From assembly GCA_038237625.1 (NCBI GenBank), contig JBBRYM010000015.1:8422-72421 (forward strand): 64,000 nucleotides of DNA, given 5' to 3'. The stretch comes from JAWVFM01 sp038237625. GTDB lineage: Bacteria > Actinomycetota > Thermoleophilia > Solirubrobacterales > 70-9. The position numbers were made by a program, and so were the translations under genes. Of the stretch, positions 55,209 to 64,000 are shown piece after piece; the stretch's first letter is position 1; the number at the start of each line of letters is the position of its first letter. A model generated the notes under the pieces. The model made no database searches and had not been told where the DNA came from. It saw only the letters and a program-made list of their open reading frames with translations.

Positions 55209-55787
55209 TTAGGTCTCAGTCGTCCGCGGCGCCCGTGCGGCGCGACGATGCGCCTCCGCCTCGGCGATCCGCCGGCGCAGGCCGAAGAAGTAATCGGCGC
55301 CGGAGATGATCGTCGCAGCGACCGCCGCGTAGAGGGTCAGATCGACCCACAGCGGCGTCGGCTTGACGGCGATCAGGGCGAAGACCGCGACGACCTGAAG
55401 CGCCGTCTTGATCTTTCCCAGCCAGCTCGCCGCGATGACCACCCCGCGCTCGGCCGCGAGTGAGCGCAGCCCGGTGACCGCGAACTCTCGGGCGATGATC
55501 ACCATCGCCACCCAGGCTCGGATGCGGTCGAGCGACACCAGCGAGACGAGCGCTGCCGTAATCAGGAGCTTGTCGGCGAGCGGGTCCATCAGCTTGCCGA
55601 ACGTGGTGATCTCCTTGCGCCGGCGCGCGATGTATCCGTCGAGGCCGTCGGTCAGCGCCGCCACGGCGAATACCGCCGCCGCGATGACGTCGCCCTGGCT
55701 GGTTCCTTCGAGAAGTGCGACTACGACCACCGGCACGGCGACGATGCGCAGCACCGTGAGCACGTTCGGCACGTTGAGCGGAAACAC
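55209..55787 (-). CDS. pgsA: CDP-diacylglycerol--glycerol-3-phosphate 3-phosphatidyltransferase
   Basis: A 192-residue membrane enzyme of phosphatidylglycerol synthesis. It carries the CDP-alcohol phosphotransferase signature, Asp-Gly-x2-Ala-Arg-x8-Gly-x3-Asp-x3-Asp, in DGYIARRRKEITTFGKLMDP, and about five membrane helices. MFPLNVPNVLTVLRIVAVPV is the typical start. It is convergent with the cyclohydrolase and divergent from the malic enzyme, 23 nt away. Confidence 0.9.
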   Translation of the reverse strand: MFPLNVPNVLTVLRIVAVPVVVVALLEGTSQGDVIAAAVFAVAALTDGLDGYIARRRKEITTFGKLMDPLADKLLITAALVSLVSLDRIRAWVAMVIIAREFAVTGLRSLAAERGVVIAASWLGKIKTALQVVAVFALIAVKPTPLWVDLTLYAAVAATIISGADYFFGLRRRIAEAEAHRRAARAPRTTET

Positions 55788-55810
55788 GGTCGGCTCGTTA
55801 GGTTAGGGCC

Positions 55811-57145
55811 GTGGCCGTCGACTACGTCTACCGCATCGAGCAGCCGCACGTGTCAGGCCAGCTGGCGAAGGTGTGCGCCCAGATCGCCGATTCGAACGGC
55901 GTGATCGGCGACATCGTCACGCTGTCGGTGGGCCGCGACCGCTCGATTCGCGAGGTCTCGGTCGAGGTGCGCGATCACGGTCAGGCGAAGCGCATGGCCG
56001 GCAACCTGGCCCAGATGGAGGGAGTGAAGGTCCTGACCTACTGGGACCGCGCCCTCCAGGCCCACGAAGGCGGAAAGCTCATGGTCAACGTCCGCAGGGA
56101 GATGAAGACCCTCCAGGACATGCGCGACGTCTACACGCCCGGCGTCGCCCGGGTGTGCACGATGCTCGCCGAGCAGCCCGAGCTCGCCGGCCGGTTCACC
56201 ATGATCGGCCGCACCGTCGCGATCGTCACCAACGGCACCCGCGTCCTCGGCCTCGGCAACATCGGCGCGGTGGCTTCGATGCCCGTGATGGAGGGCAAGG
56301 CGATGTTCTATCGCCAGATGGCGGGGATCTCGGCCATTCCGATCCTGCTCGACACCGAGGACACCGACGAGTTCGTGAGCACCGTCGAGCGCATCGCTCC
56401 CGGCTTCGGCGGCATCCACCTCGAGGACATCAAGGTGCCCGAGTGCTTCGAGATCGAGCGCCGGCTGATCGCGAGCCTCGACAAGCCGGTGATGCACGAC
56501 GACGTCCACGGCACGGCGGTCGCCACCCTCGCCGCGGCGCTCGTCGCCTGCGAGCAGACTGGCTTGGAGCTCGATGCCGCCACCGTCGGCCAGATCGGCC
56601 TGGGCGCAGCGGGCCTGGGCATCGCGACCCTCATGGTGCAGGCGGGCGCCAAGGCGGTCCTGGCATCGGACCCCAACGAGGGCTCGCACGAGCGCGCGCG
56701 CGAGCGTGGGATCGAGGTGACTTCCTTCGAGGACGTGATGGAGCGCGCCGACCTGGTGGTGGCGACCACCGGCGTCCCCGGCCTGATCAAGCCCGAACAG
56801 GTGCGAAAGGGCCAGGTGATCTTCGCGCTCACCAACCCCGATGCGGAGATCGCCCCCCGCGACGCTCTCGCCGCCGGCGCGTCGTTTGCTGCCGACGGCT
56901 CGCTCGTCAACAACGCCCTGGGCTTCCCAGGAATCTTCCGCGGCGCGCTTGCCGCTGGAGCCCGGGAGATCTCCACCGAGATGAAGCTCGCCGCCGCCCG
57001 CGCGATCGCGGGCGTGACCGAGCAGGCCGAGCTCGTGCCCGACGCGCTGGATCCCAAGGTCCACGCCGAGGTGGCGGCCGCGGTGGAGAAGGCGGCTACG
57101 GAGGAGGGGCTCGCCAGGCCCGAGAGGGTGCCGGCCGGGCTATAG
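55811..57145 (+). CDS. NAD(P)-dependent malic enzyme with N-terminal ACT domain
   Basis: A 444-residue enzyme decarboxylating malate to pyruvate. Residues about 1-78 form an ACT domain (VYRIEQPHVSGQLAKVCAQIAD), which usually binds an amino acid for allosteric control. The malic enzyme part has the Tyr in DVYTPGVARVC, VTNGTRVLGLGNIGA, the metal site HLEDIKVPECFEIE, MHDDVHGTA and the NAD loop QIGLGAAGLGIATL. GTG start. The last codons overlap the convergent uracil-DNA glycosylase stop by 6 nt. Confidence 0.92.
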   Translation: MAVDYVYRIEQPHVSGQLAKVCAQIADSNGVIGDIVTLSVGRDRSIREVSVEVRDHGQAKRMAGNLAQMEGVKVLTYWDRALQAHEGGKLMVNVRREMKTLQDMRDVYTPGVARVCTMLAEQPELAGRFTMIGRTVAIVTNGTRVLGLGNIGAVASMPVMEGKAMFYRQMAGISAIPILLDTEDTDEFVSTVERIAPGFGGIHLEDIKVPECFEIERRLIASLDKPVMHDDVHGTAVATLAAALVACEQTGLELDAATVGQIGLGAAGLGIATLMVQAGAKAVLASDPNEGSHERARERGIEVTSFEDVMERADLVVATTGVPGLIKPEQVRKGQVIFALTNPDAEIAPRDALAAGASFAADGSLVNNALGFPGIFRGALAAGAREISTEMKLAAARAIAGVTEQAELVPDALDPKVHAEVAAAVEKAATEEGLARPERVPAGL

Positions 57146-57832
57146 GCCCGCTGCGGCCTTTGCTCTCGCGATTGCGCCGTCCAGCATCTCCTCGGTCAGC
57201 TTGCCGGTGAACGTGTTCTGCTGGCTCGGGTGAAAGGAGCCGACGAGGGTGAATTCGCCGACGAGCGCCTCGGCGCCGTGCCCGAAGCGCGGACGAGGCT
57301 TCGGGACCGGCGAGCCCAAAGCCCCGAGCGCCCGAAGCGCGCCGTCCCAGGCGTAGGCGCCGAGGGCCAGAATCGCCCGCGCGGCGGGGAGCAGCTCGAG
57401 CTCGCGGGCCAGGTAGGGCAGGCACGTATCGCGCTCGGCCGTGGTGGGCTTGTTCGCCGGCGGCGCGCAGCGGTTGACGGCGCTGATCCAAACGCCGGCG
57501 AGCCGCAGGCCGTCATCCGCGCTCTCCGAGCGAGGCCGATTGGCCAGCCCGGCCCGGTGAAGCGCGGCGTAGAGCCAATCGCCCGACCGGTCGCCGGTAA
57601 ACATCCGCCCCGTCCGGTTTGCCCCGTGCGCCGCGGGCGCGAGCCCGACGACGACCAGCGGGCCGAGGGGGTCGCCAAAGGCGGGCAGCGGGCGCGCCCA
57701 GTAGGCCTCGCCGGCGTAACGGCGCGGCGGCGTCAGCGCCACCTGCTCGCGCCATGCGACGAGCCGCGGGCACAGCCGGCAGCGAGTGATTTCCCGCTCC
57801 AGCTTTTCCAATGCCTCGAGATCGCCTGCCAT
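57140..57832 (-). CDS. Uracil-DNA glycosylase, family 5 (UdgB-like)
   Basis: A 230-residue DNA repair enzyme removing uracil and other deaminated bases. VGLAPAAHGANRTGRMFTGD is the family 5 motif A (family 4 has Glu where Ala stands), and GSFHPSQQNT is motif B. Four cysteines, in CRLCPRL near residue 18, NRCAPPANKP and DTCLPYLA, match the iron-sulfur cluster ligands. ATG at 57832. It overlaps the malic enzyme end by 6 nt and is divergent from the thioesterase. Confidence 0.9.
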   Translation of the reverse strand: MAGDLEALEKLEREITRCRLCPRLVAWREQVALTPPRRYAGEAYWARPLPAFGDPLGPLVVVGLAPAAHGANRTGRMFTGDRSGDWLYAALHRAGLANRPRSESADDGLRLAGVWISAVNRCAPPANKPTTAERDTCLPYLARELELLPAARAILALGAYAWDGALRALGALGSPVPKPRPRFGHGAEALVGEFTLVGSFHPSQQNTFTGKLTEEMLDGAIARAKAAAGL

Positions 57833-57885
57833 CGCCCCAGGCTACGCGCGCGGCCTCGGCCGGCGTCCAGGCATAGGATCGGCCC

Positions 57886-58401
57886 ATCGCCGCCAAGCCC
57901 GCCAAGGACTCCCACTCCGTCCTCGTGAAGTGGATGAGCATCGCCGACTCGAACTCCGCCGGCTTCGTTCACGGCGGGGTGGTCATGAAGCTCTGCGACG
58001 AGGCGGCGGGGATCTCGGCGATCCGCCACTCGGGGCTCCGCGTGGTCACCGCGGCCATGGACCGGATGACGTTCATCAGTCCCGTCAGCATCGGCATGCT
58101 CGTCACCTGCAGGGCCTCGGTGAACGCCGTTTGGCGGAGCTCGATGGAAGTCGGCGTTCGCGTGGAGGCCGAGAACCCCCGCACGGGTGAGCGGGCGCAC
58201 AGCTCCACCGCATACCTCACGATGGTCGCGCTCGACGACGAGGGACGGCCGGCAGAGGTCCCCGACCTCCTCGCCGAGTCAAGCGTGGAGGAGCGCCGCC
58301 AAGGCGAGGCGGAGCTGCGCCGCCGAAACCGCCTGGCCGAGCGCGACGAGATCCTCGGCGAGCGCGACGGCACCGGCCGAGGAGCGCACGAAAAGCCCTG
58401 A
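57886..58401 (+). CDS. Hotdog-fold acyl-CoA thioesterase, possible ATC start
   Basis: A single hotdog domain of the YciA/BACH type that hydrolyses acyl-CoA. GFVHGGVVMKLCDEAAGISA is the central helix with its catalytic residues, VVTAAMDRMTFISPV and AHSSTAYLTMVALDDEG follow; the tail is charged. The first canonical start is GTG 57925 without a ribosome-binding site; the frame is open back to a stop at 57874, and KPAKDSHSVLVKW before it resembles normal N-termini. ATC at 57886 has AGGA 8 nt upstream, so a rare ATC start giving 171 residues is proposed. The safe minimum is 57925-58401. Confidence 0.75.
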   Translation: MAAKPAKDSHSVLVKWMSIADSNSAGFVHGGVVMKLCDEAAGISAIRHSGLRVVTAAMDRMTFISPVSIGMLVTCRASVNAVWRSSMEVGVRVEAENPRTGERAHSSTAYLTMVALDDEGRPAEVPDLLAESSVEERRQGEAELRRRNRLAERDEILGERDGTGRGAHEKP

Positions 58402-58511
58402 AGCGCGGCGTTCGCGCGCAGCGCTGCAGCCATGCGCTCGTGCGAGCTGGCGCTAACCTGACCGGCGGCGGCGCCGACCGGCCGCCCCACTCGACCGTGA
58501 GGGTCGTCCCC

Positions 58512-59255
58512 ATGTCAGAGACCGCGACTTCCAAGCTCCGCAAGCTCGCGATCGTCCCGGCCTACAACGAGGGCGGGATGGTCGGCCGCGTCGTGCGCGA
58601 CATCTGCCGCGAAGCCCCGGACTTCGACGTCCTCGTGGTCGACGACGGCTCTGCGGACGGCACCGCCGCCGAGGCGGAGGCCGAGGGCGCAACCGTCATT
58701 CGCCATCCCTTCAACCTCGGGATCGGGGGCGCCGTGCAGTCAGGCTACAAGTACGCGCTTCGCGAGAACTACGACGTCGCAGTCCAGGTCGACGGCGACG
58801 GGCAGCACAAGCCCGGCTATCTGCCCGAGCTCCTCGAAGCTCTCCATACCGACGGTCACGCCGCCGACATGGTCTGCGGAAGCCGATTCCGCGGCGACCC
58901 CGGCTACAAGGTGCCGCTGGGGCGGCGGCTCGGGAACCTGATCTTTTCCGTCGTGCTGACGGCGATCACGCGCCAGCGGATCACCGATCCAACCTCGGGC
59001 TTTCGGATGACCAACCGGCGCGGGATCGAGCTCTTCGCGCGCGACTATCCGCATGACTACCCGGAGGTCGAGGCGATACTGATGCTGAACGCGCACCGGT
59101 TGCGCCTGCACGAGGTGCCCGTGCGGATGAACGCCCGCGGCTTCGGACGCAGCTCGATCGACTATCCGCGAAGCGCCTACTACATGGCGAAGGTGCTGCT
59201 GGCGATCTTCGTGGGGCTGTTCCGCCGCCGGCCCACTCCCGAGGCCGGCCCGTGA
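58512..59255 (+). CDS. GT2-family glycosyltransferase (dolichol-phosphate mannosyltransferase-like)
   Basis: A 247-residue GT-A enzyme. LAIVPAYNEGGMVGRVVRD, VLVVDDGSADGTAAEAE, VQVDGDGQHKPGYLPELL (DXD) and ITDPTSGFRMTNRRG are typical of the polyprenyl-phosphate hexose synthase branch. The ATG at 58512 is chosen by homology; the frame extends upstream without resemblance. It overlaps the DUF2304 gene by 4 nt (GTGA), a pairing seen in many actinobacteria, and probably makes a lipid-linked sugar donor. Confidence 0.87.
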   Translation: MSETATSKLRKLAIVPAYNEGGMVGRVVRDICREAPDFDVLVVDDGSADGTAAEAEAEGATVIRHPFNLGIGGAVQSGYKYALRENYDVAVQVDGDGQHKPGYLPELLEALHTDGHAADMVCGSRFRGDPGYKVPLGRRLGNLIFSVVLTAITRQRITDPTSGFRMTNRRGIELFARDYPHDYPEVEAILMLNAHRLRLHEVPVRMNARGFGRSSIDYPRSAYYMAKVLLAIFVGLFRRRPTPEAGP

Positions 59256-59710
59256 TCATCCTCGCGGCCCAGGAGCACAATCTCTCCTCCGCCTCCAGGA
59301 TCGCGGCCCTGGCGCTGACCGCAGTCGGCTTTGGCGTCGTCCTCGAGCTCGTTCGCCGACGCCGCCTTGTGGAGCGCTACGCGCTCCTTTGGATGCTCGT
59401 CTCCATTGCGCTCCTGGTCCTTGCGGTCTGGAACCAGCTGCTCAACTGGCTGACCAATGTCTCCGGGTTTCAGGTCCCGGCCAACTTCCTTTTCGCGGCC
59501 GCGTTCGGGGTCGTCTTCTTCCTGTTGCTCCATTTCTCGGTCGCGATCTCACGACTCTCGGAGGAGACGAAGATGCTGGCCCAGGACGTCGCCCGCCTCG
59601 ACTACGAGCTGCGCAAGGCCCGAAACGGGACGGCAACGGCCAACGGCGTCGATCCCCGGGAGCCCGAGGCGGCAGACGAAGTCGCGGCAAGCGAAGCCGA
59701 CAGCGGCTAG
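59252..59710 (+). CDS. DUF2304 membrane protein
   Basis: A 152-residue protein with three membrane helices (about 15-33, 44-62 and 76-98) and a charged coiled-coil tail (RLSEETKMLAQDVARLDYELRK). LVRRRRLVERYALLWMLVSIALL is the conserved DUF2304 core. The GTG start overlaps the GT2 stop, so the two are translationally coupled; it may serve as membrane partner of that enzyme. The stop overlaps the stop of the convergent GT2 gene. Confidence 0.85.
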   Translation: MIILAAQEHNLSSASRIAALALTAVGFGVVLELVRRRRLVERYALLWMLVSIALLVLAVWNQLLNWLTNVSGFQVPANFLFAAAFGVVFFLLLHFSVAISRLSEETKMLAQDVARLDYELRKARNGTATANGVDPREPEAADEVAASEADSG

Positions 59711-60729
59711 CGAAGCAGGGCGCGGACGGCGCGCCAGTACGCCCCCAGCAGCCCCGCGAGCACCCGCGAGCGCGAGGCGGTTCCTAGGAATGCGGAGTCG
59801 AGCTCCGCGGTCAGGTGCGATGCGAACTCGGATGCGCTGACCACCCGCGTGCGCTGGATCTCCCGGCGCTCGCTCAGGTGGCGGGGAAGGCCGCGCAGGG
59901 TGTCGGCCAGCGCGCCCCGCCGCTGGCCTCCCCACCGGTTGACGATGGCCACGGGCCAGAGCGCGAGGTCGGTCGCGATAAGCGCGGGCACGAGCAGGGC
60001 CAAGAGGGCGGCGGGATAGGTACGGATCAGCGTCGCCCAGCGGTTGCGCTCGAGGTAGCGCCACTTTGCCTTGCCCTTGTCGAAATCGTAGTCGTGGTCG
60101 ACGGCGGCGTCCCTCGCCACTCCCAGCCGCCCGCCGGTGAGCCGGATCCGTAGCGACAGGTCGACGTCCTCGTGGTAGAGGAAGAAGCCGCCGGCAAAGC
60201 CGCCAAGTCGCTCAAGCTCGGTTCTTGGGATCGCGAGGCATGCTCCCGAGGCAAAGCCGGGTTCGGAGGGCTCTGCGGGCAACGAGGAGACGGGATCGCC
60301 CGCGCCGCCCGCCCAGGCGATCCCCGTGAAGTGGACGACCCCGCCTCGGGTGTTGATCTCGGCGCCATCCTTGGCGGTGACGAGACCCTGCCACGCCGAC
60401 CAGCCGCTGCCGTTCTCCGCGGGCGCAACGATCGCGTCGCGAAAGCCCTCCTGCGGAACTGCGTCGGGGTTCAGGAACAGGACGACCTCGCCACTGGCCA
60501 CGGCGGCGCCCCGGTTGGACGCCTCGCCATAGCCGAGGTTGGCGCCCGTTTCGATGATGGCCGCGGACGGCGCCAGCGCGCGCGCCCGCTTTGCCGAGTC
60601 GTCGCTAGACGCGTTGTCGACGACGATCAGCTCGTCGCCGTCGCGGAGCTCAGCGGCAAGCGCCGGAAGCGTTCGCTCCAGCGCAGCGGCGCTGTTGTAG
60701 GTGACGATGACGACCGAGAGTGAGGCCAC
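59707..60729 (-). CDS. GT2-family glycosyltransferase (rhamnosyltransferase WbbL-like)
   Basis: A 340-residue GT-A enzyme. SVVIVTYNSAAALERTLPAL, LIVVDNASSDDSAKRAR, VLFLNPDAVPQEGF and FFLYHEDVDLSLRIRLTGG are characteristic. A hydrophobic segment (ALLALLVPALIATDLALWP) near residue 240 suggests membrane attachment. In mycobacteria WbbL adds rhamnose to the linker of arabinogalactan; the donor here is unknown. Stop codons overlap with DUF2304. Confidence 0.85.
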   Translation of the reverse strand: MASLSVVIVTYNSAAALERTLPALAAELRDGDELIVVDNASSDDSAKRARALAPSAAIIETGANLGYGEASNRGAAVASGEVVLFLNPDAVPQEGFRDAIVAPAENGSGWSAWQGLVTAKDGAEINTRGGVVHFTGIAWAGGAGDPVSSLPAEPSEPGFASGACLAIPRTELERLGGFAGGFFLYHEDVDLSLRIRLTGGRLGVARDAAVDHDYDFDKGKAKWRYLERNRWATLIRTYPAALLALLVPALIATDLALWPVAIVNRWGGQRRGALADTLRGLPRHLSERREIQRTRVVSASEFASHLTAELDSAFLGTASRSRVLAGLLGAYWRAVRALLR

Positions 60730-60739
60730 TCAGGCTCAT

Positions 60740-61135
60740 CTAAGCCTTGCCCAGGACCTCGCGGATCCGGGCTGTGTCAGGAAAGGCCTCGGCGCGAGCG
60801 ATCTTGCCCTCGCGCAGCTTGTAGAGCCAGCAGATCGTGCCCTCGAAGCGGCCGCCCTTGGCCTTGGCGTTGACCCTGGCGATGACCGCGACGTGATCGT
60901 CGTCGGCGCCCAGGATCATCTCGGGCTTCGCCGTGAACTCGTCGAAGCTTCCCCGCAAGAGGAGCATCGCGTCGCTGACGCCCTCCGGCCCCTCATGCGT
61001 GCCGCCCCACGGAAGCGTCTCGGGGAACACGACCTTGCCGTCGGGCGTGAAGCGCGCCGCGGCCTTATCCATGTCGCCGGCGCTGAACGCCTCCCAGAGC
61101 TTCTCGATCACATCGACGTTGTCTGCCATCCCCAT
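60740..61135 (-). CDS. NTF2-like/SnoaL-type protein
   Basis: A 131-residue cone-shaped alpha+beta barrel protein of the ketosteroid-isomerase-like group. VDVIEKLWEAFSAGDMDKAAARFTPDGKVVFPE is the typical helix and strand start, and FDEFTAKPEMILGADDDHVAVIARVNAK continues it. Members may be isomerases, hydrolases or binding proteins; no active site can be assigned. It lies 10 nt upstream of the GT2 gene on the same strand. Confidence 0.82.
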   Translation of the reverse strand: MGMADNVDVIEKLWEAFSAGDMDKAAARFTPDGKVVFPETLPWGGTHEGPEGVSDAMLLLRGSFDEFTAKPEMILGADDDHVAVIARVNAKAKGGRFEGTICWLYKLREGKIARAEAFPDTARIREVLGKA

Positions 61136-61170
61136 CCTCCGCGGTTATATCGGCGCTGTCGGTGGCGCAA

Positions 61171-61243
61171 AGCCGGCGAGCGGATTTGAACCGCTGACCC
61201 CTTCATTACGAGTGAAGTGCTCTACCAGCTGAGCTACGCCGGC
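61171..61243 (-). tRNA. tRNA-Thr (anticodon CGU)
   Basis: A full cloverleaf on the minus strand: acceptor GCCGGCG/CGCCGGC, D-arm GCTCAGCTGGTAGAGC, anticodon stem CTTCA/TGAAG with loop CTCGTAA (anticodon CGT), T-arm AGCGG-TTCAAAT-CCGCT, discriminator T. No CCA is encoded. Together with the GGU species at 46444 two of the threonine isoacceptors are present. Confidence 0.95.
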
Positions 61244-61293
61244 GCGTTGCGGGAGTGTATTTGAGGAGCTTTAGCTCCGAATCCAGCATGTAA

Positions 61294-61310
61294 GGACGGC
61301 GAAGCCGTCC
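61294..61310 (-). terminator. Hairpin downstream of the response regulator
   Basis: A perfect 7-bp stem GGACGGC/GCCGTCC with a 3-nt loop, 31 nt after the response-regulator stop, followed by a second stem GGAGC/GCTCC (61265-61278). No U tract follows. A terminator role is likely from position between the two-component genes and tRNA-Thr. Confidence 0.45.
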
Positions 61311-61341
61311 GCAAGTGATTGAAGAACGACCACCCGCCCTA

Positions 61342-62049
<708 letters not shown>

Positions 62050-62068
62050 GAGGATCCGCCGCGGGTTC

Positions 62069-63808
62069 TCATGCGACCGGGGTCGCCGCCGGCTTGGCCG
62101 CGCTCAACCGCACCCAGAAGGTGCTGCCGATGCCGACCTTCGACTCGACGCCGATCTCGCCGCCCATGACGTCGACCATCTTCCTCGCGATCGAAAGGCC
62201 GAGGCCGAATCCCTCCTGCTCGAGCGAACCTGATCCCCGGTAGAAGCGCTCGAAGATCCTCCCGACCTCGTCGGGGGCGATGCCCTTGCCCGTGTCAGCT
62301 ACTTCAATCAAAACCTGGTCCACGCCGTCGCGGCGCGCGCGAAGCGTAACCGCGCCCGGCGGAGCCGTGTTCTTGAACGCGTTGGTCAGCAGGCCGATGA
62401 GCACCTGGCGCAGGAGCACGGCATCGCCCTGCGCCGCAAGATCTGCCTCCAAATCCAGCTTGACCTCGATGCCGTCGGGACGCGTCACGGCCTGGGCCGC
62501 GTCCTCGATGACGATCCCAACGTCGAGGGGCTCCGAGCCCCCCTCGCCGACCGCCTCCATCCTGGCCAGCGTCAGAAGCGACTCGGTCAGGCGCGTGATC
62601 CTCTCGGCGTCCGCCTCCAGGCGGCCGAGGAAATGCTCGCGTGCCTCGGGATCGTCCTTGGCGCCGGCGCGCAGGACCTCGATCGCTCCCGAGAGCCCCG
62701 CGATGGGGTTGCGAAGCTCGTGGGCCGCGTTGGAGACGAACTCGCGCTCGGCGATCTCGCGGCGAAGCTGGTCGGTGCGGTCGCGAACGACGGCCAGCAC
62801 GGCTCCCTCCGCCGGGAGCTTGGTCATCGCGAGGGCGTACACCTTGTCCCCCACCCGTACCGCGTCGCCCTCCACCGAGCCACGGGAATCGGCACGGCGA
62901 AGCCACGGCATGAGCGCCTCCAAAACTCGGCCGTCGGCGAGCACCAGGTCGGCGGCCGCCGGGTTTTGAAAGCGCGCCTCGCCGCCGGGACCGGCCACGA
63001 TCACGGCGTCGTCGAGGGCGTCGAACATCGCGCTCAGGCGGTCGCGCTCCGAGCGCAGGGCGATAAAAGTTTCCGAGAGGGCGATCCTCATGGTCTCCAG
63101 GGCCTGGCCGAGCTCGGAGATCTCGTCGCTTCCCCGGATCTCGGCAAGCGGCACGTCGAGGCGCCCCTCGGCGATACGGGCGGCTCCGCCGGCGAGGCGC
63201 TTGACCCGCGTGGTGATGACGCTGGCGATGAGGGCTCCGAGGACGACTGCCACCAGCACCGCGATCGCGGTCGCGGTCAGCCGGTCGCCGCGCAGGGCCT
63301 TGAGCGCCTTGGAGACAGTGCCTGCGCGCTCAGCCCGGGACAGCACCGCGCCGTCGAGCTGTCCCTTGCGGAACACCGGCACCGAAACCACCGTGATCGA
63401 CCCGGGTAGGTCGTCGGTCGCACGGTTTCCCGAGAGGGCTGCTGCGAGGGCGGGCTGACGACCGGGCACCTCCTGGAGGTCGAGCCCGTTGGCGATCCGC
63501 GGCGTGATCAACTTGCCGTGGCGGTCGAACACCCATCCTGAGAACGCGGGATCGTCGAAGGAGGAGAGGATGACGGGAGCCTCCGATGCGGGCCGGGCCC
63601 CGACCCGGTCGGCTAGCCGGACGGTGCGTCCCACCGCGATCTCGGAGGAGCTCTGCGCCGCAGCACCCTCGCTGGAGCCGCTCGCCAGAACGTAGGAGAG
63701 GCCCGCGGCAATCAACGCGACCGCCGCGAACGCCAGCGCGAGGTAGGTCCGCACGCCGACGGCGCGGCGGTGCGGCCTGCGGTGCCCTCTCGACGATCTC
63801 GTGCTCAC
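62069..63808 (-). CDS. Sensor histidine kinase with HAMP and PAS domains
   Basis: A 579-residue membrane kinase. Two membrane helices (about 22-44 and 180-202) flank an extracytoplasmic sensor domain of about 130 residues; then HAMP (about 203-255, RVKRLAGGAARIAEGRL), a PAS-like domain (about 270-345), HisKA with the phospho-accepting His in SNAAHELRNPIAGL, and HATPase_c with N box LLTNAFKNTAP, G1 VADTGKGIAP and G2 GFGLGLSIARK. GTG start preceded by GAGAGG. The kinase gene precedes the regulator gene; the signal is unknown. Confidence 0.92.
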   Translation of the reverse strand: MSTRSSRGHRRPHRRAVGVRTYLALAFAAVALIAAGLSYVLASGSSEGAAAQSSSEIAVGRTVRLADRVGARPASEAPVILSSFDDPAFSGWVFDRHGKLITPRIANGLDLQEVPGRQPALAAALSGNRATDDLPGSITVVSVPVFRKGQLDGAVLSRAERAGTVSKALKALRGDRLTATAIAVLVAVVLGALIASVITTRVKRLAGGAARIAEGRLDVPLAEIRGSDEISELGQALETMRIALSETFIALRSERDRLSAMFDALDDAVIVAGPGGEARFQNPAAADLVLADGRVLEALMPWLRRADSRGSVEGDAVRVGDKVYALAMTKLPAEGAVLAVVRDRTDQLRREIAEREFVSNAAHELRNPIAGLSGAIEVLRAGAKDDPEAREHFLGRLEADAERITRLTESLLTLARMEAVGEGGSEPLDVGIVIEDAAQAVTRPDGIEVKLDLEADLAAQGDAVLLRQVLIGLLTNAFKNTAPPGAVTLRARRDGVDQVLIEVADTGKGIAPDEVGRIFERFYRGSGSLEQEGFGLGLSIARKMVDVMGGEIGVESKVGIGSTFWVRLSAAKPAATPVA

Positions 63809-64000
63809 CCCGATCCTCTCCGCGCCATGGTAGGTCGCAGGGCGGAGGGCCCTGACTCATCTAGAGGCTTGATGGGGGTTAGGCGCGTGCGCGGGGGCGC
63901 CTGGAAGCGAGCTGGGCGCGCTCGACGCGCGAAGCCCGTACCAGAAGGTACGGGCGAGTCGCGGAGAGCCCGATCCAGCGACGCTGCCCAGGCGTCATCC
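63809..64000. other. Right-edge region with a nested stem structure; no gene assigned
   Basis: 192 nt. Between 63898 and 63994 lie nested inverted repeats: CGCCTGG/CCAGGCG (63898-63904, 63988-63994), CTGG/CCAG (63912-63915, 63975-63978), a hairpin GCGCG/CGCGC (63916-63930) and a 9-bp hairpin GCCCGTACC/GGTACGGGC with a 4-nt loop (63934-63955). This could be a structured RNA on either strand, or part of a gene entering from the edge: minus-strand frames are open from 64000 to TAA 63878-63880 and, in another frame, to the GTGA at the kinase start. Confidence 0.35.

Overview
The window is high-GC bacterial DNA with dense gene packing, frequent GTG and TTG starts and an RNA-polymerase/ribosomal-protein block of actinobacterial type. 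The gene order (rpmG-secE-nusG-rplK-rplA-rplJ-rplL-rpoB-rpoC), the primary sigma factor, an MptA/FolE2-type GTP cyclohydrolase, a DUF6421 gene and the protein styles suggest an actinomycetotan, probably class Thermoleophilia (Solirubrobacterales-like). This placement is inferred; there is no rRNA gene in the window.

Layout. 1-8.5 kb, minus strand: transcription/translation core from rpmG to the truncated rpoC, with an L10-type leader before rplJ and a clear promoter before rpoB. 8.7-13.9 kb: two secreted proteins, a GH39-like secreted protein, an O-antigen-ligase-like membrane protein, and an ECF sigma factor convergent with a small membrane protein. 14-43 kb: a large surface-polysaccharide locus. 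It holds a DegT aminotransferase, a polyprenyl-phosphate sugar transferase, a Gfo/Idh oxidoreductase, a second ligase/polymerase-like protein with an inserted extracytoplasmic domain, two asnB-type amidotransferases, two FdtA-like ketoisomerases, six or more glycosyltransferases, four methyltransferases plus one wrecked methyltransferase, a Wzm/Wzt exporter, acyltransferases and two epimerases. A second GH39-like protein closes it at 44.8 kb.

44.8-52 kb: acyl-CoA dehydrogenase, an FHA protein, tRNA-Thr(GGU), then an operon of a DUF6421 protein, an SDR and a threonine aldolase, divergent from an Lrp/AsnC regulator; a GH5 enzyme follows. 52-52.8 kb: a PD-(D/E)XK nuclease reading frame with an AbrB-like C-terminus, interrupted without any stop by a complete tRNA-Tyr gene, behind a promoter whose spacer carries a LexA-type palindrome. 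52.9-64 kb: primary sigma factor, GTP cyclohydrolase, pgsA, ACT-malic enzyme, type-5 uracil-DNA glycosylase, thioesterase, two GT2 enzymes with a DUF2304 protein, an NTF2-like protein, tRNA-Thr(CGU), and a two-component pair.

How the parts fit. The 14-43 kb genes can be read as one pathway: an amino-deoxy-sugar is made (FdtA, DegT, acetyltransferases), a first sugar is placed on undecaprenyl phosphate, the chain is extended and decorated (GTs, methyltransferases, amidotransferases), exported by Wzm/Wzt and attached or polymerised by ligase-like membrane proteins. No CRISPR array, insertion sequence, transposase or rRNA was seen.
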